The notes under the pieces are model-generated. The model saw only the letters and a list, made by a program, of their open reading frames with translations, was not told the DNA's origin and did not search any database. Positions 57,376 to 64,000 of a DNA stretch of 64,000 nucleotides are shown here, piece by piece. Source of the stretch: Eucommia ulmoides (Eukaryota > Streptophyta > Magnoliopsida > Garryales > Eucommiaceae); NCBI GenBank assembly GCA_016647705.1, contig CM028330.1, forward strand, positions 51,138,897 through 51,202,896. The letters are read 5' to 3'. A program made the translations under genes and the position numbers. The number at the start of each line of letters is the position of its first letter. The first letter of the stretch is position 1.

Positions 57376-58191
57376 CTGCAAGAAGAGTAAAAGCAATAAG
57401 TGTCCAAATGAGGAAATTTTCTGACAGTAAACATTCCTTCAAAACAGTAAGCTGTATTGAACATATGAGGCAGATTTTTTTTTTTCCCCTGGAAAAAAAG
57501 CACTTCTTCTAGCATCCATCTCATATTGCTAGGGATGGAAATTTGTGACATGAACTTGACTTGTAGACGGAGTTCGGGTTGAGGGTTACACAACACAAAA
57601 ATAGCACATTACAAGAATGGCATTGGAAAAATGTGTGGAATTGGTGTTAAACCCTCCAAAACATCCTATTTTCAAAGCCAACTCGGGCTAGCTGAGTTGG
57701 CCAGGATTAAGTTCGTAAATATTTATCCCATCTTGTGTGCGTTCTCTTTGTGTAAGTTTCTTATAGTGTTAATAGTTCTTGTTGTAAATTTAGCATTGAT
57801 TGGTGTAGTGTTGACATCATTTGTATTATCATGAATATATCGCTTCAAGTGAAAAAAAAAAAAAAAACAATTAAAAGAATATACATGTTAAACAATTCAT
57901 GACCTATTTAATTCCCTTATTTTTACTATGTCTTCTTAACTATGGCTCCTTCTCCATATGTGGAGGTAAGACCACTTGGATAACCCGTTTTATGCTGTTT
58001 GCGAAATAATTTGACCTTTTGTTTTCAACAGTTTCTATATAATTTTGGAGTTATTATTTACTGATATTGAAATTTTATTCTTTAAAAGATGAATAAGTTT
58101 GAAAAAAAAAATACTCGTCGGGATTATCCGAATTCCAGTCAACTTGAATCACAACCCAAGCTTGCAGAAATGGTCTTTTATTGATATGTAC
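57376..58191. other. Non-coding, possibly intron of the minus-strand gene
   Basis: AT-rich with an A run at about 57852. If the gene above is real, this and the copia element beyond would form its intron. Confidence 0.35.
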
Positions 58192-58367
58192 TGTTAAAAT
58201 AAGGGGCGGAATATTGGGAAAGAGTATGAGACAATTGTATTGATATGGGTGAATCCTACAGAATATTGAGATGTACAAAAATACCTATATATAGGCAAAA
58301 TTACAGTTTGGAGTATTGGACTCTAAGTAACCTAACAGATCAAGGCCCATATTTACATATATTAACA
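58192..58367 (-). repeat. 3' LTR of second copia element
   Basis: 176 bp, with TGTTAA and TTAACA as mirror ends. It contains a TATATATAGG segment as TATA. Short LTRs like this are usual for several copia lineages. Confidence 0.8.
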
Positions 58368-58374
58368 TTCTCCC

Positions 58375-58985
58375 TCAAATTGAAGGTAGTAAAGTCGATA
58401 TCAACTCGAGTTTGGAGAGTAAAGTATGAAAGCGTTCGGGTGGATAGGTCTTGGTGAAGATATCCGCAATCTGATCGGTAGAACTGACTGAGTGGAAACG
58501 AATAGTATTCTCGAGAATATAGTGAGGGATGAAATGACAGTCGATCTCGATTTGCTTGGTGCGCTCGTGGAAAATGTCATTATGGGCGATTTGGATAACA
58601 CTCTGATTGTCACAATAAATGGTGATCGAATCAGGAGAGGGCACTCCTATGTCATTGAGTAATCATCGGAGCCAAGTAATTCTTGAGTGTCATCAGCAAG
58701 TGCTAGATTGAGCGACAACAATTTGTTTCTTACTACGGCATGAAATGGGAGAGTCTCCAAGGAAGAAACAATATCCTGTAATAAAGCGCCATTTGGTTTG
58801 ATTGGTGGGATCTCCGGCCCAATCAACGCCTGTGTAGGCATGTAAGATTGGAGAGGACTGTGACAAAAAGTGAAGATCATGGAAGAATGTCCACTTGATG
58901 TATTGTAAAATATGCAGAATTGTTCAGTAATGAATAGTTCATGGTGCAAATAATAACTGGTTGACCTGACGAACTGCATAACCAA
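58375..58985 (-). pseudogene. Copia RNase H, second element
   Basis: ALIGPEIPPIKPNGALL, then ITIYCDNQSVIQIAHNDIF and HERTKQIEIDCHFI with QIADIFTK, the RNase H signature of copia. The upstream part is in another frame. Confidence 0.85.
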
Positions 58986-59086
58986 TGTCTAGGAGCGTCT
59001 CGGTGAGGTAACCAAGCTACCAACCAATTGACGATATAAAGCAGAATCAGGAAGAGGAGTCCCATCCAATGAAGTGAGTTGAGTGT

Positions 59087-59782
59087 TTAGCTCGATAGAA
59101 GTATTACCAGTTTTCTGATCAGTGATACCAACTTTGGACAATAGGTCAGAGGCATACTTTGCTTGGAAAAGAAAGTAACTATCAATGTCGTGAGAAATCT
59201 CCTGACCAAGAAAAAAGTCAGAGAGCCGAGATCATTCATCTCAAATTGAGTGTTGAGGAATTTCTTGAGATCTGAGATGCCCTGAAGATCATCGCCAGTA
59301 ATGATCATTATTATCAACATAGAATGCCGTTCATAGTTTGGCGAATAAAGAGAGCAGAGTCAAGGGAGCTGGAAGTGGAGCCAAATTGATGTATCATGGT
59401 ACTGAATTTGGCAAACCATGCATGGGGCTTGCTTAAACCCATATAATGCCTGACGGAAGAGACACACTTTGTTTGATAGGTGATTTAGTCCAAGGGGAGG
59501 TTTCATGTATACCTCCTCAACAAGATCATCATTGAGAAAGACATTTTTAATGTCCATCTGAAAGAGATTCCACTTGCAAATGAGAGCAACAACAAGTAGA
59601 GTGCGAACAGATGCAAGTCTACCAATTGGGGCAAAAGTGTCCTCATTGTCAATGTTGTACTCTTGAGTGAATTCTCTCACAACGAAGGGCACCTTGTAGA
59701 GCTCAATCGATCCATCGGAGTGGGTTTTGATTTTGTAAACCCACTTGGATTCCATGACACTTTTTCCTGGCTGAAGTTCCAC
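59087..59782 (-). pseudogene. Copia reverse transcriptase, second element
   Basis: SKWVYKIKTHSDGSIE, NEDTFAPIGRLASVRTLLV, FQMDIKNVFLNDDLVEEVYM and LFRQALYGFKQAP match copia reverse transcriptase. The YVDD region (about 59310) is frameshifted, then MIITGDDLQGISDLKKFL continues. Confidence 0.85.
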
Positions 59783-60463
59783 TAAGTCCCATGCATGTTA
59801 TCTGTATTGCTTGCTGCTAAATAAGGTTAAAACTAGCCTCATGATAAGATTGAGGCTCACGCGGAGAGTAAATAGTGAAAAAACAATGGAAATCATGAAG
59901 ATACGTGGAGGTTGTGTTAGAACAACAAGGATTCTCTGGCTCAATAGATTCTCGTAGCTGGAGGATCTATTTGAGGCTCAGTGATACTTGTGCTCGGATG
60001 ATCAAGAAATAAGTCTAAAGATGGATTAGTGAAATATACATGGTTAGTGGTAGATGTTGAATGAAACTTGGATATGGAGGAAAACATCTTGTGTTCCCAA
60101 AAGATGACATAGCAAGAAGATGGCTAAAAATGGGATCTCAAAATTGATATTCTTTTTGGTCGATTCCATATCCTAGGAAACAACATAGTTGAGCTTGGGG
60201 TTCTAGTTTGGTATGTTCATGAGATTGTAAGAGGACAAAGCAGACACACCCAAAGACTTTCAAGAAACTGTAATTAAAAGAGACCCCATGCAACTTCTTA
60301 TTAGGGGAAAGATTTCCAATGGTAAGTAAAGAAATTTGATTGACGGTATAGACAGCAGTGAAAGCATAGTCTCCTCAGAAGAGCTCTGGACAAGAGGATG
60401 ACATATGTAGTGCACGGACAATATCTAGGATATGTCGATGTTTACGTTCAGCTCGACCATTTT
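59783..60463 (-). pseudogene. Copia integrase C-terminal half, second element
   Basis: QNGRAERKHRHILDIVRALH begins at the edge of the inserted element at 60464. GNLSPNKKLHGVSFNYSFL and KVFGCVCFVLL follow, in several frames. It belongs with the half at 61974-62350. Confidence 0.75.
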
Positions 60464-61968
60464 GGTTACGACCCGGTTTCTCAGGGTCGCCACTAGGTTT
60501 CTCCTATAGAGAATTTTACTCCAAATATTTCAACATTTATAAATAAATTAGCATTACTAATAATTCCGCTCTAATATCACTCCGTAACGGTCCGGTTCCC
60601 TAGGGCCGCCACGCGATTTCTCCCCTTAGAGAAATAACACTAAAACTGAACGACCAATTTTTTGTCTCATAAATCTGGGAAATGTTATTTTTTTGACTCG
60701 ATACCACCCAGGGCAACTATTATTTGTAATATTTGTAGTAATTGTACCAATTTCAATAATTGTAATTATATATATGTGTGTGTGTGTACGAATTTATAGG
60801 TTGGAATATTGATCTGGGAATACAAATTAAATCGATAATTTTATATTGATTAGAACGTTTTAAATATTAGAAATGTTCAAACCTGATCCCACTAGTAGAT
60901 ATTAGAATTACTAGTTGATATTAGATGATAAAAATAATATTTTTATATTTGAAACATTTCCCAGGTTATCATATTTTTTTTTTATAATGATAAAAAATCT
61001 AAGAAATTTTACATGCTACGGCGATAATTATAATTATCGAATTCATGGATTCAATTTTACAACAATAAATATACAATTATGACCAATAGAAATTCAACTA
61101 TAATTCTTTGTGCCGTATCACTCTCACCGGCCATGCAATTAAAACTGTGGGGTTGTAAACCAACGCTCAGTAGAATTTCAACCTCTCTAATACGTGCATT
61201 TAATTAATAAGTCAAATAAAACACATAGACATGATTTCCACATAATTTTCACGTAATCATAATTATTTACAGAAATTAACAGCTATAATTCGACAACAAT
61301 AATAACATAAATATCATAATAGAGAAATTAAATACTTATATTAAAAGAATTAGAAATTCTACCTGAAATTTGAAGTCGAAATCCAAACCAAAACGCCAAG
61401 GTATAAATTTTTACTATTTCTCTTCCTTTTGCCTCTTTGTTGTTTCCTTTTTCCTCCCCAAAAGCCGCGGCATAACCAAACAAACTTATAATGTATATAT
61501 GTGTATATATATATCCATGCAAATGGCAAAGGATCACTTAATTTTTTTTATTTATTCTTATTACTATGTCTATACATATATATAAAGTGAAGACTCTTTA
61601 AGCCTAATACAACTGTGTCCAGCCTTTCCCCCTTCAATTTTTAAGGCCACAATTTGATTACTTAATTGTTAAGATTTACAAAAATTACATTTAGCATCCC
61701 ATAATTATAAAATAGTCCATATTAAACCCAATAATTACACTTATCTATCCAAAATTATCAAATATTTATTTTAAATTTTAATAATATACAAAACAACCCT
61801 AAAATTTAAACTTAAATAAAATAATATTTTCAAAAATATAAATTTAACTTTTAACTCCAAAAATTATCAAGTATATATTTATACTACAAATTTACGAAAC
61901 CGTCTAAAAAAATATTAAACTTATATAAAATAATATTTTTAAAAAGTATAAATTCCCGGGATATTACA
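60464..61968 (-). mobile_element. Deleted family A LTR element in copia integrase
   Basis: ATTTT lies on both sides (60459-60463 and 61969-61973). The main LTR is about 60588-61968, and on the minus strand it starts TGTAATATCCCGGG. The leftmost 100 or so bases (60464-60567) repeat the LTR 3' end (ACGACCCGGTTTCTCAGG against AACGGTCCGGTTCCCTAG). Between them a primer-binding-site remnant (GCTCTAATATCA, complement) remains. The rest of the internal region and the second LTR were lost by deletion. Confidence 0.85.
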
Positions 61969-61973
61969 ATTTT

Positions 61974-62350
61974 AGGCAAACGTGCTAGGGCAAGATCAAT
62001 GGGAAAATATGCCATATTTTCAAAGGGTGGCAATTAAAAACTTATCAGATCTGAAGATTTTGATATTGCGAGAGAATTGAGTTTGAACCATGGCAGCAAA
62101 ATCTGACTAGATTTGAGATAATTTGGAACATTTATGCATGAGGTATAGCCAGGTGTATAAAGAGTTGTCATCGACAAATATGATAAAGTATCTGGATCCC
62201 CCATTGTGGTAGAAGGTGAGGGTCCCCAAAGATAAGAGTTGACTAGGTCAAAGGGTGTGAGAGACACCGAGCCACTAATGAGAAAATATAAGGCATGTCG
62301 TTTTAGCTTGCTGATATGGAAGGTAGTTGAGATACTCGATAGAAACAAAT
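61974..62350 (-). pseudogene. Copia integrase N-terminal half, second element
   Basis: SGSVSLTPFDLVNSYLWGPS and a FVDD-like segment, then FKLNSLAISKSSD-type residues in changing frames. This is the start of the integrase core up to the insertion site. Confidence 0.75.
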
Positions 62351-62910
62351 CCTAATTTTCTACAAGAGGCTTAAGTGCGGATACATGCGATGGATGCATG
62401 ACCCAACCAGGAGTGTCAAAGGTTGAGGGAAGATGAATCAGGTGATGACAATGATGATGGCGGGGTTGCACAAGTTGATGGAGGGACAGGGGGGATTGAT
62501 TTGGAAGGTGGAGACTACTGAGCTCAAATAGGTCTGATTTTACGACCAATCCCAAGTGTTTTTCCCGTTTGAGGATCCTATACATGATAACCAAAATTAG
62601 AAAATATCACTTCAAGTCTCGATTCACATAGTTGTCCAACAGATAAAAAGTTTAAAGTGAATTGTGGTATTAAATACGTGTTAGAAATAAAAAGATGTGG
62701 AGTAAAATTTTGATTGGTGTGACTGACACGCATATGAAAGCCATCAACAGTATGAACTATAGGAGCATTCACAGTAGATAGTTTTGACGAGAAAATATTT
62801 GGATTAGAGGTCATATGGTTACAAAAGGGAAAATCAAAGAACCAAGAAGAATTACTTATAATAAGTAAGACAGCATGAGAAAATTTTGTACCAAAACTAG
62901 AGAGAAAAGG
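62351..62910 (-). pseudogene. Copia protease and preintegrase, second element
   Basis: NHMTSNPNIFSSKLSTV, HTVDGFHMRVSHTNQN and FTLNFLSVGQLCES, then GWVMHPSHVSALKPLVEN of the preintegrase domain. The catalytic aspartate segment upstream (FFDF) is altered. Confidence 0.8.
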
Positions 62911-63718
62911 TTTGAAAAGTGAAGCTAAATCCTCAATAAAGATGAAAACAATAGTGAAGTTAGGATCAGAATACTTATTGGCAGCAAGAATAGCAGGTGA
63001 AGAAAAGGCTTAGGCATCGTCTTCGAACTGAATCTACAATATAAAATAAAACTATATTGTCGGATAGGAATTTGGAAAAACGAAGGACATGGATGCAATT
63101 CTGGGTCGAAATTATCTAGGAATTGGGCTGAGGTATTGAAGAATTGATCCATAAACCCTTGAACCAGTCAAAGGAAAGGGTTTGAAAAGTGAAGTTAAAA
63201 TCCCCAATAGAGATGGAAACGATAGTGGAGACTAGATCAAAATTCTTATTGGCAGCAAGAATAACAGGTGAAGAAAAGGCTTAGGCATCATCTTTGAATC
63301 AAATCTACAATATAAAATAAACTATATTACTTGATAGGAATCTGGAAAACAAAGGCCATGGATGCAATTCGAGGTCGAAATTATCCAGGAACTAGTTTGA
63401 GGTAGTGAAGAACCAATCGATAAACACTTGAACTGGTAAAAGGAAAGGGTTTGAAAAGTGAAGCTAAATCCCTAATAGAGATGGAAACGATTGTAGAGGA
63501 ATCAGAACCCTTATTGGCAACAAGAATAGAAGGTGAAGTAAAAGATTAGGCAATGCCTTCGAATCGAATCTACAATATAAAATAAAATATATAATTTAAT
63601 AGCAATCTTGAAAAACGAAGGCCATGGATGCAATTCGAGGTTGAAATTATCTAGGAACTAGTCTAAGGTAGTGAAGAATCGATCCATAAACTCTTGAACC
63701 GGTCAAAGGAAAGTGGTG
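62911..63718 (-). repeat. 270-bp tandem units in copia gag-protease region
   Basis: TTTGAAAAGTGAAG occurs at 62911, 63181 and 63450 (period 269-270 bp), and GGCATCGTCTTCGAAC, CATGGATGCAATTC and TGAACCAGTCAAAGGAAA recur in each. A fourth partial unit begins at about 63705. The ORFs span the units but are broken. Confidence 0.85.
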
Positions 63719-64000
63719 AACCGCATCAACCATATAAAGAAAAATATATTGTTTGATTTGAATTTGGAAAAACAGAGGTTCCCCTTAAAAAAATAAAAAT
63801 CTAGGAAGCAATATCCGAACTTCAAGAACCAACTTGAAAAGTAGTGAATCGGTCAAAAGAACATTGGACCAATAATGAACCAGTCAAAGGGGTTGGCTAT
63901 GGATGGCATGGCAATATGATGACATGGCAACGACGTGTGATGATATGGCACTAATGTGATTGATGATGTGGCAACCTGGGGTTGTTTGGTCATGAGGATC
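63719..64000. other. End of window, short GATGNCATGGCA repeats
   Basis: Continues the decayed copia 5' side with ATGGCATGGCAATATGATGA and ATGGCAACGACGTGTGATGA (63900-63990), a short degenerate repeat of GATGACATGGCA. No gene. Confidence 0.5.

Larger units (their letters stand above)
58192..63718 (-). mobile_element. Second Ty1/copia element, minus strand, interrupted
   Basis: Its 3' LTR is 58192-58367 (TGTTAATATATG..TTTTAACA on the minus strand), and the purine tract TTTGAGGGAGAA adjoins it. Then RNase H, reverse transcriptase, integrase (split at 60464-61968 by another element), preintegrase and protease follow in copia order. The 5' side ends in 270-bp tandem units, and the 5' LTR is not in the window. 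Broken by stops. Confidence 0.85.

Overview
The window is nuclear DNA of a flowering plant, most likely a eudicot. It is AT-rich and dominated by nested LTR retrotransposons, solo LTRs and MITEs. The only complete host gene is an eight-exon MAP kinase kinase of the plant group A (MKK1/MKK2) type at 32976-43071 on the + strand. Its splice sites and phases assemble a continuous 352-residue kinase. I saw no rRNA, tRNA, CRISPR array or bacterial-type operon. No previously undescribed functional system is evident; the unusual content is structural.

Layout: 1-7158 holds pieces of LTR elements. These include two inverted arrays of CCTAGGCGG palindromes, a decayed retroelement ORF with three in-frame stops, and an LTR-like block with an internal minisatellite. 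From 7159 to 22206 lies a nest. A family B LTR-like repeat is split by a 10.8-kb minus-strand element (8004-18777, 5-bp target duplication GTTTG). That element contains a 2.8-kb LTR-like insertion and a 1-kb Mutator-type MITE, and a second family B copy follows. From 22221 to 32700 there are solo LTRs (22221-22885, 25173-26546, 28611-30763), MITEs, GC-rich simple repeats, and a repeat field built around TGTTGAATGTAACA.

The MKK gene occupies 32976-43071. Its second intron is 7351 bp because it carries a Tourist-like MITE and a structurally whole minus-strand Ty1/copia element (34458-39916, target duplication CAATC). Downstream, 43737-53710 is a second nest. A plus-strand relative of that copia element is split by a chromovirus-type Ty3/gypsy remnant. 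It is followed by two LTRs joined head to head as an almost 900-bp palindrome, and a minus-strand Tnt1-like gag-protease remnant.

From 53711 on, small tandem repeats and one possible orphan exon precede what looks like the real 3' end of a minus-strand host gene (56838-57375): two short terminal exons, a 3' UTR and an AATAAA. Its upstream exons would lie beyond the window. The space between holds another minus-strand copia element (58192 to about 63700), interrupted in its integrase region by a deleted family A element (60464-61968, target duplication ATTTT).

How parts relate: the two host genes are the only functional units. The repeats bear on them as intron content or neighbours. Every retroelement ORF seen is broken by stops or frameshifts.
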